This document shows, in pieces, positions 17,646 through 26,639 of a stretch of DNA of 64,000 bases. Under the pieces are notes generated by a model. The model ran no database searches, had not been told where the DNA came from, and worked only from the letters and a program-made list of their open reading frames with translations. The stretch spans positions 5,456,001 to 5,520,000 of the forward strand of contig CP108997.1 in NCBI GenBank assembly GCA_036226585.1. The letters run 5' to 3'. Source of the DNA: Streptomyces sp. NBC_00708 (GTDB lineage Bacteria > Actinomycetota > Actinomycetes > Streptomycetales > Streptomycetaceae). Each line of letters opens with the position of its first letter. The stretch's first letter is position 1. The position numbers were made by a program, and so were the translations under genes.

Positions 17646-18950
17646 ATGAACAAGCACCCGGAATCCACCGGCCCCTCCGAAGAACAGCAGATCACCCTGC
17701 GAGGTCCGGCCGAGCTGGCGGACGCTCTCCCATATCTCATGGGCTTCCATCCGAACGACAGCGTGGTCATGGTCGCCCTGCACGGTGGCCGCGGCCGGTT
17801 CGGAGGGCGGCTCAGGCTCGCGATCCCGCAGGGCGCGGGAGAATGGCCCGCAGTCGCCGAGCAACTCGCCGAGTGCCTGATCAAGGGCAGTGAGCGGCGC
17901 GGCTCGCGGCCCGACGCGATCGTCGTCTTCCTCTGCCAGGACCCGGTGGACGGCGAGACGGGCAATCAGACCATGGAGCGCCTTCGGCCGCTCGCCCAGC
18001 TGCTGCGGACAGCCTGCGGAACGCTGGACGTGCCCGTCCTCGAAGCGCTGTGCATCTCGGGCAACCGCTTCTGGTCCTACGTGTGCCCCGATGCCCGCTG
18101 CTGCCCGGCGGAGGGCAACGCCCTGGCCATGCCCGGCACTTCGGTGATGGCGGCGGCGGCCACCTACGCGGGCGTCCAGGTGCGGGGATCGCTGCGGGAG
18201 ATGGAGGCGAGGCTCATGCCGGTCACCCACACATCGAACGACGCCCAGCAGCGCGCCCTCGACTCGGCGGGCAGCGCGATGGTGCCCCTGCTGTTCGACC
18301 AGGAGCGCCGCAGGGGGGTGGGCGGAGCCACGCTCGAGCTGGCCCGCCGGCTCATGGACCGCCTCGGAAGGGCGCCCGCGGCGGCGCCCTCGCTGGCCGA
18401 CATCAACGACGACCGGTTGATCACCGATGAGGAGGCCGCGTCGGTGATCCTCGGTCTCCAGGACCGGGAGACGCGCGACAGGGCGGCCGAGTGGATGGAA
18501 GGGCCGGAAGCGTATGCGGCGTTGAGGCTCTGGCGCGCGCTGGCCCGTCGCTGCGTCGCCCCGTACGAGGAACACGCCGCGGCCCCTCTCACCCTGGCGG
18601 GCTGGGTCTCCTGGTCGACGGGCGACGAACCGGCGGCGCGCGTCGCGCTGGGGCTCGCGCTGCGCCTCGATCCGCACTACACCTTCGCCCAGCTGCTGCA
18701 CGAGGCGTGCAACCAGGGCCTGGACCCGGAGACGCTGCGGCGCTGCCTGCGTGGTGAGCGCAGCACGCGGTCGGCCCGGCGCGGCCGGCGTACGGAACGG
18801 GTCGCGGGGGCCCGTCCCGTACGTGTGCGGCCGGCCGGGCGTGCCAGGGCGCGTTCCGGTTCCAGTCGGCCCGGCCCCGCTGCGGTGGGCAGGCGACGGA
18901 CCTCCCGCCCCGGGGTGCAGGGGCGCCGAGGGACCAGGACCGGCCGCTGA
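17646..18950 (+). CDS. DUF4192 domain-containing protein
   Basis: The 434-residue protein carries the actinobacterial DUF4192 domain from the start: [59 protein letters not shown] and [36 protein letters not shown]. The last 70 residues are Arg/Gly-rich and low complexity. The function is unknown. The location opposite recQ across shared DnaA boxes is the only hint of a link to replication. Confidence 0.88.
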   Translation: MNKHPESTGPSEEQQITLRGPAELADALPYLMGFHPNDSVVMVALHGGRGRFGGRLRLAIPQGAGEWPAVAEQLAECLIKGSERRGSRPDAIVVFLCQDPVDGETGNQTMERLRPLAQLLRTACGTLDVPVLEALCISGNRFWSYVCPDARCCPAEGNALAMPGTSVMAAAATYAGVQVRGSLREMEARLMPVTHTSNDAQQRALDSAGSAMVPLLFDQERRRGVGGATLELARRLMDRLGRAPAAAPSLADINDDRLITDEEAASVILGLQDRETRDRAAEWMEGPEAYAALRLWRALARRCVAPYEEHAAAPLTLAGWVSWSTGDEPAARVALGLALRLDPHYTFAQLLHEACNQGLDPETLRRCLRGERSTRSARRGRRTERVAGARPVRVRPAGRARARSGSSRPGPAAVGRRRTSRPGVQGRRGTRTGR

Positions 18951-18951
18951 G

Positions 18952-18986
18952 CCGGGTGCGGCGCCGGACATCGGCGCCGCACCCGG
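18952..18986. terminator. Terminator after the DUF4192 gene
   Basis: A perfect 15-bp stem with a 5-nt loop begins one base after the stop codon. Confidence 0.85.
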
Positions 18987-19065
18987 GACCGGGCGGCGCC
19001 TCTTCTCCGGGCGGCCGGCGGCCGGTTCCGGGAGCTTGCGAAGAGTAGCGGGGAAGGGAGTGTTT

Positions 19066-19088
19066 ATCGTCAGGAAGACGACTATGAT
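19066..19088 (+). promoter_or_regulatory. Leaderless promoter with overlapping inverted repeat at the Nudix gene
   Basis: TATGAT (19083-19088) ends 6 nt before the ATG at 19095, the geometry of a leaderless -10 box. An imperfect inverted repeat, ATCGTC-AGGAA-GACGAC (19066-19082), abuts it and could be an autoregulatory operator. Confidence 0.6.
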
Positions 19089-19094
19089 CACGGC

Positions 19095-19859
19095 ATGCCG
19101 CCCTACGACCCGTCGACCTTTCCGCCGTTCGCCGTCACCGTCGACCTGGTCGTGCTCACGGTCCGCCGACACGCTCTGTGCGCACTGGTGGTGCGCCGGG
19201 GGGAGACGCCGTTCCAGGGCAGGTGGGCACTGCCGGGAGGCTTCGTCAAGGCCGATGAGGACCTCGGCGCCGCGGCGGCGCGAGAACTCGTCGAGGAGAC
19301 CGGCCTGTGCGCCCAGGATCCGGCAGCCCCGGCCGTGGGCAACGGCGCACATCTGGAACAGCTCGCCACGTACGGGGATCCGGCGCGCGATCCGAGGATG
19401 AGGGTCGTCAGCGTCGCCCATCTCGCGCTGGCGCCCGATCTGCCCGCTCCGAGGGCCGGCGGCGACGCGAACAGCGCGCGATGGGCGCCTGTCGAGGATC
19501 TGCTCGGCCCTGAAGGCGGCTACGCCCCGGACGGTGAGCACCAGGCGCCATTGGCCTTCGACCACGCGAAGATCCTCGCCGACGGGGTCGAGCGGGCGCG
19601 CTCCAAGATCGAGTACTCCTCACTGGCCACCGCTTTCTGCCCGCCCGCCTTCACCGTCGGTGAGCTGCGCCGCGTGTACGAGGCGGTGTGGGGTGTGGTG
19701 CTCGATCCCAGGAACTTCCACCGCAAGGTGACGGGCACGCCCGGTTTCCTGGTGCCCACCGGCGGGACGACCACCCGCCAGGGGGGCCGCCCCGCGCAAC
19801 TGTTCCGGTCGGGAACGGCGACGGTGCTCAACCCGCCGATGCTGAGGCCCGAGGTCTAG
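19095..19859 (+). CDS. Nudix hydrolase with C-terminal winged helix (NrtR-like)
   Basis: The 254-residue protein has a full Nudix box, GGFVKADEDLGAAAARELVEETGL (Gly49, Glu55, Arg63-Glu64, Glu67-Glu68, Gly70). It is followed by a C-terminal winged-helix region (FTVGELRRVYEAVWGVVLDPRNFHRKV). This architecture is that of NrtR-type regulators, which bind ADP-ribose and control NAD metabolism genes; other family members are active ADP-ribose pyrophosphatases. The intact Nudix residues leave catalytic activity possible. The start is set by a leaderless promoter. Confidence 0.88.
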   Translation: MPPYDPSTFPPFAVTVDLVVLTVRRHALCALVVRRGETPFQGRWALPGGFVKADEDLGAAAARELVEETGLCAQDPAAPAVGNGAHLEQLATYGDPARDPRMRVVSVAHLALAPDLPAPRAGGDANSARWAPVEDLLGPEGGYAPDGEHQAPLAFDHAKILADGVERARSKIEYSSLATAFCPPAFTVGELRRVYEAVWGVVLDPRNFHRKVTGTPGFLVPTGGTTTRQGGRPAQLFRSGTATVLNPPMLRPEV

Positions 19860-20112
19860 CCGGGGCGGGGCGTCACCCGGCGCCTCGCGACCCCGCCGAA
19901 GCGGGCTGGCCGAGAGGGCGAAGGACCGTCGAAGCCGGCGGGCGGCTGAGGGTGCGGCCTCCGGTGCCGGCCGATGGGCCCGGGCGCGGCCTCCGAAGCG
20001 CCGTGTGCACCACCTTGCGCAAAAAGTCAGATATGTCGGGTTATCGTGCTGCGGTACTCACTCGCCGCCGGGCGGCTCCGCCTTCGCCGTCCCATTTCCT
20101 GCGAGAGAAGCG

Positions 20113-21939
20113 ATGCTCCAGGCCATCGGACTCACCAGCAACCGCTCCCGTGGACAAGCCCCCGCCGTGGACGACCTCACCTTCGACGCGGAGCCGGGCT
20201 GTGTCACCGCCCTGCTCGGGGCGCTTGGTTCCGGCAAGACCGAGGCACTGCGGCTGATGCTCGAACTGGAGCCCGGCCGGGGCATCACCTACTTCCGGGG
20301 CAGGCCCCTGCACCGTGTGCCGCGCCCGGCCTGCGAGGTGGGAGTGGTGCTGGGTGACGTGCCGGGGCATCCCGCGCGAACGGTGCGCGGGCAACTGCGC
20401 ATGCTCTGCGCCGCGGCGGGCGTCCCCGCGATCAAGGCGGACGAACTGCTTGAGGCGGTGGGCCTCGCCGGCCTGGGGGACCAGCGCATCGGCACGCTCT
20501 CCCTCGGCATGGACCGGAGGCTGGCGCTGGCCTGTGCGTTGCTCGGTGACCCGCACACGCTGCTCCTGGACGACCCGGCGGAGGGGCTGGCGCCGAGGGA
20601 GGCCGACTGGCTGCACAGCATGCTGCGCTCCCACGCCGATCGGGGCGGAACCGTCCTGTTCGCCACCAGCGACCCCAAGGAGGCCGCGCGTTCGGCCGGG
20701 CGTGTGGTGACCATCGACGGTGGGCGCCTGATCGCCGACCAGGACGGCACGGCCTTCTCCCGTACCCGCCTGCGACCCCGCGTCGCCGTCCGCTCCCCGC
20801 AAGCCGCTCGCCTCGCCGCGATCGTCAGCAGGGAAGCGCGAGTTGCCCGGCGCTCCGTCGAGGTCGTCGCCGAGCCCGTCGGCAACCGGCTCTCCGTGTA
20901 CGGCAGCAGCTGCGCGGAAGTCGGTGACGCCGCGTTCAGGCACGGGCTCCCCGTCCACCAGCTCGCCGACGAGGTGGGCGACGTGGGCCCCGTCGGTACG
21001 GCCGGAGCGCGGCCCGAGGCCGAGGGCTCCTCAACACACACGGCCGGAACCGCCGGCCCCGGAGCCTCGGCGCGAAGAGTCTCGGCCCACACCGCCGATG
21101 CCGCCCGCCGACCGCTCCGGCCCCATGCGCGCGGGGAAGTTCCGCCGCCCATCAGACGGCGCCCGGCGCGGGGGCCGCTGTGGCCGGTCCGCTACGAACT
21201 GCGCCGCTTGTTCGGGGTGCGGACCACCACCGTGATCATGGCAGTGGTCCTGACCGCTTCCGTCGGCCTGTCCGTACTCCTGGCCCGGGGCGGTGGTACG
21301 CCACTGGTGCGTGTGATCGCCGCCTGGCCCTCGCTGTTGCCGCTTCCGCCCGCCGCGCTCGGGGCCGGACTGCTGGGAGCACTGTCCTTCGGCGACGAGT
21401 TCCGCTACCCGGCACTGGCCGCCGGCCGGGGAACGGTGCCCCGCAGATTCGGGCTGCTCCTCGCCAAGCTGGCGGTGTCCGCGGGCGTGGCGCTCCTGCT
21501 GGCGGTCCTGGTCGTGCTGGCGTCGGCCGAGACCCTTCGCATCGCGTACGGCGGGGGCTCGCTCCACGTCCCCGAGAACGCGGCTTCCCTGACAGTGAGC
21601 TGGTTCGGGCTGACCGTCGGCTGTGCCTGGGCCGGACTGCTGGCGGCCGGAATCTTCCGGGTGACGGCCGCGGGCATTGCCGCCGTGCTCGCCGTACCCG
21701 TAGTGATGGTGCCGCTCGTCGAGCGGATGCCGAAGGCGTCGACCGCCCGTTCGATGGCCGGGCTTCCCGGCCGACTGCGGGAGCTGGCCTGGTTCCAGTG
21801 GCCAGGAGCGGTGGACCGGTGGCTGCTGGCCGCGGTGCGGGTCGTGGCGCATCCCGTGGGAGCGGCCCTGAGCCTGTCGTTGGCGGCTCTCGTCTGCGCG
21901 TTTCTCTTCACCAGCCTTCGCGGCAGGGTCCGTTGGTGA
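20113..21939 (+). CDS. ABC transporter, ATPase and membrane domains in one polypeptide
   Basis: The 608-residue protein has an ATPase domain (about 1-230) and a C-terminal membrane domain with about six helices (from 375), joined by a Gly/Ala/Arg-rich linker. Walker A is GALGSGKT (36-43). The signature reads LSLGM rather than LSGGQ (129-133), and Walker B reads LLLDDP, with Asp in place of the usual catalytic Glu (149-155). The fusion is ABC2-like and export is the likelier direction. The ATG at 20113 follows GAGAGAAG; the longer frame from 20005 starts in intergenic sequence. Substrate unknown. Confidence 0.83.
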   Translation: MLQAIGLTSNRSRGQAPAVDDLTFDAEPGCVTALLGALGSGKTEALRLMLELEPGRGITYFRGRPLHRVPRPACEVGVVLGDVPGHPARTVRGQLRMLCAAAGVPAIKADELLEAVGLAGLGDQRIGTLSLGMDRRLALACALLGDPHTLLLDDPAEGLAPREADWLHSMLRSHADRGGTVLFATSDPKEAARSAGRVVTIDGGRLIADQDGTAFSRTRLRPRVAVRSPQAARLAAIVSREARVARRSVEVVAEPVGNRLSVYGSSCAEVGDAAFRHGLPVHQLADEVGDVGPVGTAGARPEAEGSSTHTAGTAGPGASARRVSAHTADAARRPLRPHARGEVPPPIRRRPARGPLWPVRYELRRLFGVRTTTVIMAVVLTASVGLSVLLARGGGTPLVRVIAAWPSLLPLPPAALGAGLLGALSFGDEFRYPALAAGRGTVPRRFGLLLAKLAVSAGVALLLAVLVVLASAETLRIAYGGGSLHVPENAASLTVSWFGLTVGCAWAGLLAAGIFRVTAAGIAAVLAVPVVMVPLVERMPKASTARSMAGLPGRLRELAWFQWPGAVDRWLLAAVRVVAHPVGAALSLSLAALVCAFLFTSLRGRVRW

Positions 21940-22010
21940 TCGCGTGACGTGACCGAAGGGGCGAGTTTCCATAGCCCTCTTCGAGGCGTCCGGTTTATAC
22001 CAGTAAGGCG

Positions 22011-22035
22011 TCAATTGAGGGGCTGGTGCCGATCA
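22011..22035 (+). promoter_or_regulatory. Candidate sigma-WhiG promoter of whiH
   Basis: GCCGATCA (22028-22035) matches the WhiG/FliA -10 consensus GCCGATAA at 7 of 8 bases. A TCAA element (22011-22014) lies 13 nt upstream, where the consensus is TAAA at 15. whiH is known in S. coelicolor to depend on sigma-WhiG; the exact element here is inferred. Confidence 0.6.
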
Positions 22036-22098
22036 CCCTTTCGTGTGCTTTTCAGCAAAGACCTCAAGGGGCGGCTGGGACCCGCCGACAAAGGATGC

Positions 22099-22986
22099 GT
22101 GAGTACCCTTGCGCACACCATGATGACCACCGCCCGCTCCGCCGATTCCGGCCTCGCCGGTCCGGGCGAACTCGACCGATACCCGTACGCGGAGGCGCCG
22201 GCCGGCGAGCGCGCCGCCGCGCGCTCCTGGAGTGGTCCCGATGCCGAGCTCGGCCGGGTGGGCCGACGGGGATCGGCCAGCCGCGGCCGCGGACTGCACG
22301 GCCAACTTGTTCAGCAGCTGGGGCAGATGATCGTCTCCGGTGACCTCGGTGCGGACCGCCCCCTGGTGCCGGAAGAGATCGGCCAGCGTTTCGAGGTTTC
22401 CAGGACCGTCGTGCGGGAATCGCTGCGCGTGCTGGAAGCGAAGGGGCTGGTCAGTGCCCGCCCCAATGTAGGTACCCGGGTGCGGCCGGTCAGTGACTGG
22501 AATCTGCTCGATCCCGACATCATCGAATGGCGCGCCTTCGGCCCGCAGCGTGATGACCAGCGCCGCGAGCTGGGTGATCTCCGGTGGACGATCGAGCCGC
22601 TGGCGGCTCGCCTCGCCGCGGGGCATGGGCGCGAGGACATTCAGCAGCGCCTTGCCGACATGGTCGAGATCATGGGACACGCGCTCGGACAGGGCGACAT
22701 GATCACGTGCGCCCGCGCCGATGCGGAGTTCCACTCCCTGCTCATCCAGGCCGCGGGCAACCGGATGCTGGAGCACCTTTCCGGAATCGTCTCCGCCGCA
22801 CTGCAGGTCTCCGGGGGTCCGGCCACCGCGTGCGACCGGCCCAGCGAGGCGTCCCTGGCCCTGCACGCACGCATTGTCGACGCGCTCGCGTCCGGTGACT
22901 CCGCGGGCGCCGAGAGCGCCATGCGCCAGTTGCTGGTGGGCCACCACGAGCCGGAGCGAGTGGTGCCGGCGCCGCGCGAGCACTGA
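22099..22986 (+). CDS. whiH: Sporulation transcription factor WhiH (GntR/FadR family)
   Basis: WhiH controls sporulation septation in aerial hyphae. The 295-residue protein has a GntR winged helix at about 70-140 (LHGQLVQQLGQMIVSGDLG, VPEEIGQRFEVSRTVVRESLRVLEAKGLVSARPNVGTRV) and an FCD-type ligand domain (DLRWTIEPLAARLAAG, ADAEFHSLLIQAAGNRML). The GTG at 22099 gives the N-terminus known for Streptomyces WhiH (STLAHTMMTTARSADSG); AAAGGA lies close upstream, and ATGs at 22120 and 22123 are alternatives. The position directly before hrdB and the WhiG-like promoter support the name. Confidence 0.93.
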   Translation: MSTLAHTMMTTARSADSGLAGPGELDRYPYAEAPAGERAAARSWSGPDAELGRVGRRGSASRGRGLHGQLVQQLGQMIVSGDLGADRPLVPEEIGQRFEVSRTVVRESLRVLEAKGLVSARPNVGTRVRPVSDWNLLDPDIIEWRAFGPQRDDQRRELGDLRWTIEPLAARLAAGHGREDIQQRLADMVEIMGHALGQGDMITCARADAEFHSLLIQAAGNRMLEHLSGIVSAALQVSGGPATACDRPSEASLALHARIVDALASGDSAGAESAMRQLLVGHHEPERVVPAPREH

Positions 22987-23118
22987 CCGCGGCGCGGGCG
23001 GGGTGTACGCGCCATGTGTCGTCGGACCTCGGCGGTCCGGCGGCACGATGGCGGGGAGATGTCACGTTAGTCGTGTTCATACCAAAATCAGGTGTGACTC
23101 GGGCCACGCGGATCGGAC

Positions 23119-23145
23119 GTAACACTCCTCGAAACAGCGCGATGA
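23119..23145 (+). promoter_or_regulatory. Candidate ECF-type promoter of hrdB
   Basis: GTAAC (23119-23123) and CGATGA (23140-23145) are 16 nt apart, resembling ECF sigma promoters. In Streptomyces hrdB is transcribed largely by an ECF sigma factor (ShbA). It lies about 165 bp upstream of the GTG. The rest of the 22987-23309 gap shows no other clear feature. Confidence 0.5.
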
Positions 23146-23309
23146 CTTAAGAGGTGACCGTCACAGAAGGAATACAGCAGCCGTTCCGGGCGCTGTGCAG
23201 TTCTGAGGCCTAGCCCGCGCCGTCGGTGCATTCCCCGCCCGGCGGTCGTCGGTTCCAGCCCTCTCCGGGCCGGGCCGGAAGCCGTTTCCATCGTTCCGAG
23301 AGGTTGTTC

Positions 23310-24860
23310 GTGTCGGCCAGCACATCCCGTACGCTCCCGCCGGAGATCGCCGAGTCCGAATCTGTGATGGCGCTCATTGAGCGGGGAAAGGCTGATGGGC
23401 AGATCGCCGGCGACGACGTGCGTCGGGCCTTCGAGGCTGACCAGATTCCGCCAACCCAGTGGAAGAACGTTCTGCGCAGCCTCAACCAGATCCTCGAGGA
23501 AGAGGGTGTGACGCTGATGGTCAGTGCCGCGGAGCCGTCGAAGCGCGCCCGCAAGAGCAGCGTTGCAGCGAAGAGCCCGGCCAAGCGCACCGCCACCAAG
23601 ACCGTCGCGGCCAAGACCGCGGTGACACGGACTGTCGCGGCGCCCGCCGCACCGTCCGCCGAGCCCGTGGACCCGGCGGCCGAGGACGCCCCGGCGGCCG
23701 CGCCCGCGAAGAAGGCCGCAGCCAAGAAGACGGCTGCCAAGAAGACCGCCGCGAAGAAGACGGCTGCCAAGAAGACGGCCTCGAAGAAGGCCGGCAAGCA
23801 GGACGACGAGATCCTCGACGGCGACGACGTCGCCGAAGAGGTCAAGGCGGGCAAGGGCGAGGAAGAGGAGGGCGAGGGCGAGAACAAGGGCTTCGTCCTC
23901 TCCGACGACGACGAGGACGACGCGCCCGCGCAGCAGGTCGCCGTCGCCGGTGCCACGGCCGACCCGGTCAAGGACTACCTGAAGCAGATCGGCAAGGTCC
24001 CGCTCCTCAACGCCGAGCAGGAGGTCGAGCTCGCCAAGCGCATCGAGGCGGGTCTGTTCGCCGAGGACAAGCTGGCGAACGCCGACAAGCTCGCCCCCAA
24101 GCTCAAGCGCGAGCTGGAGATCATCGCCGAGGACGGCCGTCGCGCCAAGAACCACCTGCTGGAGGCCAACCTCCGTCTCGTGGTCTCGCTGGCCAAGCGC
24201 TACACCGGCCGCGGCATGCTCTTCCTGGACCTGATCCAGGAGGGCAACCTCGGTCTGATCCGCGCGGTGGAGAAGTTCGACTACACCAAGGGCTACAAGT
24301 TCTCCACGTATGCCACCTGGTGGATCCGTCAGGCGATCACCCGCGCCATGGCCGACCAGGCCCGCACCATCCGTATCCCGGTGCACATGGTCGAGGTCAT
24401 CAACAAGCTCGCGCGCGTCCAGCGCCAGATGCTCCAGGACCTGGGCCGTGAGCCCACCCCGGAGGAGCTGGCCAAGGAACTCGACATGACCCCCGAGAAG
24501 GTCATCGAGGTCCAGAAGTACGGCCGCGAGCCGATCTCCCTCCACACCCCGCTGGGTGAGGACGGGGACAGCGAGTTCGGTGACCTGATCGAGGACTCCG
24601 AGGCGGTCGTGCCGGCCGACGCGGTGAGCTTCACGCTGCTCCAGGAGCAGCTGCACTCGGTGCTGGACACGCTGTCCGAGCGTGAGGCCGGTGTGGTCTC
24701 CATGCGCTTCGGACTCACCGACGGGCAGCCGAAGACGCTGGACGAGATCGGCAAGGTCTACGGCGTGACGCGCGAGCGCATCCGCCAGATCGAGTCCAAG
24801 ACCATGTCGAAGCTGCGTCACCCGTCGCGGTCGCAGGTCCTCCGGGACTACCTCGACTAG
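23310..24860 (+). CDS. hrdB: Principal RNA polymerase sigma factor HrdB
   Basis: HrdB is the essential sigma-70 of Streptomyces. The 516-residue protein has an N-terminal region 1.1, then an Ala/Lys-rich segment (about residues 85-165) with five AAKKT-type repeats and an acidic stretch. Region 1.2 is [25 protein letters not shown], region 2 contains [29 protein letters not shown], and region 4 contains [30 protein letters not shown]. The GTG at 23310 follows GAGAGG by 6 nt and yields the known N-terminus ([18 protein letters not shown]). A 12-bp terminator hairpin follows. Confidence 0.98.
   Translation: MSASTSRTLPPEIAESESVMALIERGKADGQIAGDDVRRAFEADQIPPTQWKNVLRSLNQILEEEGVTLMVSAAEPSKRARKSSVAAKSPAKRTATKTVAAKTAVTRTVAAPAAPSAEPVDPAAEDAPAAAPAKKAAAKKTAAKKTAAKKTAAKKTASKKAGKQDDEILDGDDVAEEVKAGKGEEEEGEGENKGFVLSDDDEDDAPAQQVAVAGATADPVKDYLKQIGKVPLLNAEQEVELAKRIEAGLFAEDKLANADKLAPKLKRELEIIAEDGRRAKNHLLEANLRLVVSLAKRYTGRGMLFLDLIQEGNLGLIRAVEKFDYTKGYKFSTYATWWIRQAITRAMADQARTIRIPVHMVEVINKLARVQRQMLQDLGREPTPEELAKELDMTPEKVIEVQKYGREPISLHTPLGEDGDSEFGDLIEDSEAVVPADAVSFTLLQEQLHSVLDTLSEREAGVVSMRFGLTDGQPKTLDEIGKVYGVTRERIRQIESKTMSKLRHPSRSQVLRDYLD
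23706..23795 (+). repeat. 15-bp in-frame repeats in the HrdB linker
   Basis: About five imperfect 15-bp units encode AAKKT and variants. The lysine/alanine-rich segment is characteristic of actinobacterial principal sigma factors and is a site of length variation. Confidence 0.8.
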
Positions 24861-24882
24861 GTCGACGGCGGCATTACGCGCA

Positions 24883-24919
24883 ACGAGGGCCCGGATCCCA
24901 TGAGGAACCGGGCCCTCGT
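24883..24919 (+). terminator. Terminator after hrdB
   Basis: Perfect 12-bp arms (24883-24894 and 24908-24919) surround a 13-nt loop, 22 bp after the stop codon. Confidence 0.85.
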
Positions 24920-25037
24920 GCTGTGCGCCCTGATCCATGGGGGAATCGCGGACGTCTCCGTACGGAGCGGAGGTGCGCATCGGCGTCGTCGGAATGACTC
25001 TGGGTAGGCATGGTCCATCACAGAGTCAGGAGTACGC

Positions 25038-25868
25038 ATGTCCCGCACCATCGTCCGCACCATGACCGGGGCGCTTGCCCTCGCCGCCGCCACGGCCGTG
25101 ATACCGCTCGCGTCCCCCGCCCCGGCGGTCGCGGACAGCATCGTCATCGGAGGTCAGCCCGCCCATGTCGCGGACAGCCCATGGGTGGTGGCCCTGTCCA
25201 GCCGTGACCGGTTCGGGGGTACCAGGGCCGGCCAGTTCTGCGGCGGCGTCGTGGTGGAGCCGAAGAAGGTGCTCACCGCCGCGCACTGCCTGAGCCGGGA
25301 GGCCCTGGGTACTGATGTCGGCCAGGTGGACGATCTTCGGATCATCTCCGGCCGGGACGAGCTGAACGGCGCGGGTGGCAAGGAGATCCCGGTGAGCGGG
25401 ACGTGGGTCAACCCCGGGTTCGACGCCACCACCAACAGCGGCGACGTGGCCGTGCTGACGCTCTCCGAGGCGCTGCCCGAAGGGGACACGATCCCGCTGG
25501 CGAAAACCGGTGACTCCGCGTACAAGGCGGGCACCCCGGCGGTCGTCTACGGCTGGGGTGACACCACGGGTTACGGCGACTACGCGTCGTCGCTCAGGTC
25601 GGCCCAGGTGAGCATCCTGCCCGACAGTTCGTGCGAGCAGGCCTACCCGGGCGGCAGGAACGGCGCGTACGACGCCTCATCGATGCTCTGCGCGGGCGAA
25701 CCCGAGGGTGGGTACGACGCCTGCCAGGGAGACAGCGGAGGGCCTCTGGTGGCCCAGGGGCGGCTCGTGGGGCTGGTGTCGTGGGGGAACGGCTGTGGGC
25801 AGGCCGGGAGCCCCGGCGTCTACACGCGGATCTCCGCGGCCATCGGGTGGATGGCGGACGCCGGCTGA
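25038..25868 (+). CDS. Secreted trypsin-like serine protease (S1)
   Basis: The 276-residue protein has a signal peptide (MSRTIVRTMTGALALAAATA, cut near AVADS) and a chymotrypsin-fold domain with the triad His83 (TAAHC), Asp136 (SGDVAVL) and Ser233 (GDSGGP). Asp227 in GYDACQ fits the base of the S1 pocket and predicts cleavage after Arg or Lys. The mature N-terminus is near IVIGGQ with no long propeptide. Cysteines pair as in typical S1 enzymes. It is probably exported via Sec. Confidence 0.94.
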   Translation: MSRTIVRTMTGALALAAATAVIPLASPAPAVADSIVIGGQPAHVADSPWVVALSSRDRFGGTRAGQFCGGVVVEPKKVLTAAHCLSREALGTDVGQVDDLRIISGRDELNGAGGKEIPVSGTWVNPGFDATTNSGDVAVLTLSEALPEGDTIPLAKTGDSAYKAGTPAVVYGWGDTTGYGDYASSLRSAQVSILPDSSCEQAYPGGRNGAYDASSMLCAGEPEGGYDACQGDSGGPLVAQGRLVGLVSWGNGCGQAGSPGVYTRISAAIGWMADAG

Positions 25869-25894
25869 CCTGCGCAGGCTCCGCGAGTACGAGA

Positions 25895-25929
25895 ACGGGC
25901 GGCTTCCCTTCAGAGGGGAGGCCGCCCGT
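25895..25929. terminator. Bidirectional terminator
   Basis: A 16-bp stem with two G-T pairs and a 3-nt loop lies between the convergent protease and small zinc-ribbon genes. Confidence 0.82.
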
Positions 25930-25974
25930 CGGCCGGTCCGGGACCGACCCCTGGCTCGTCGTGGATGCGAGGTG

Positions 25975-26205
25975 TCAGTGTTCCTCTTCGGCGGCTTGGG
26001 CCTGCACGGCCGTCAGTCGGTCCGTCTCATCCTGTATTTCCGCGGCGATCTTCTTGAGTTCCGGCTCGAACTTGCGACCGTGGTGGGCGCAGAAGAGCAG
26101 TTCACCGCCACTGATGAGCACGACGCGCAGGTAGGCCTGGGCGCCGCAACGGTCACAGCGGTCTGCTGCGGTCAGCGGGCTCGCGGGGGTCAGAACAGTA
26201 GTCAC
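25975..26205 (-). CDS. DUF7455-like small zinc-ribbon protein
   Basis: The 76-residue protein has a compact zinc-ribbon-like pattern: Cys17-x-x-Cys20 (DRCDRCGAQ), then Cys39 with His41/His42 (LFCAHHGRKF), followed by a charged helix. Such short proteins are widespread in actinobacteria next to topoisomerase genes; the function is unknown. It is divergent from parE with a 434-bp gap. Confidence 0.8.
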   Translation of the reverse strand: MTTVLTPASPLTAADRCDRCGAQAYLRVVLISGGELLFCAHHGRKFEPELKKIAAEIQDETDRLTAVQAQAAEEEH

Positions 26206-26639
26206 GTCGCCTCTTCTCTAGCTCGACGAGCTGTCGTACCAGGGTCAACATCCAACCAGGCCGAAAACGTTCCCGCTCGTGGCTTTTCTTCGAAACTTCT
26301 TCTCGGTATGGCTGTCTGTTGCCGGTTCGCGGCGAATGTGCCGTATTGCGTGGCGCTACGGTTTCGCGTTGCTTGGCTTGGTCAGTCCGGGCCGGCTGGC
26401 TTGCCGGTTGTTCATGAGGACGTGCCCGGAGCCTAAATGGTTCATGCCTGGAAGGGAACGTGATGTGCACGTCACTCCAAGGAGGGATCGAACAGATAAG
26501 CGAATCTGGTTTAGTCTGAGGGTTCTTCGAGGGTGGCGTTTCACCCGCTCTACCAGGCCTCGGTACCCTCACAGCGGCAACCGAAGCCGAGCCCGTGACC
26601 CACTGGGCCCCAAATGAAATTCAGCGAGGAGCGAACCGC
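26206..26639. other. 434-bp intergenic region upstream of parE
   Basis: This gap is visibly less GC-rich than its surroundings. It contains a near-palindrome, GTGATGTGCACGTCAC (26460-26475, one mismatched pair), followed by AAGGAGGG at 26479-26486. The latter looks like a ribosome site but has no start codon at a proper distance. I find no convincing gene; it probably holds the divergent promoters of the zinc-ribbon and parE genes and a long 5' leader. Confidence 0.5.

Noticed and set aside
20015..20047. Possible promoter TTGCGC ... TATCGT before the ABC transporter
   Set aside because: The 21-bp spacing is poor and no better -10 fits; a promoter must exist here but I cannot place it.
26438..26617. 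Possible small ORF downstream of AAGGAGGG
   Set aside because: No start codon lies 5-12 nt after the site, and the open frames crossing it run into parE out of frame.
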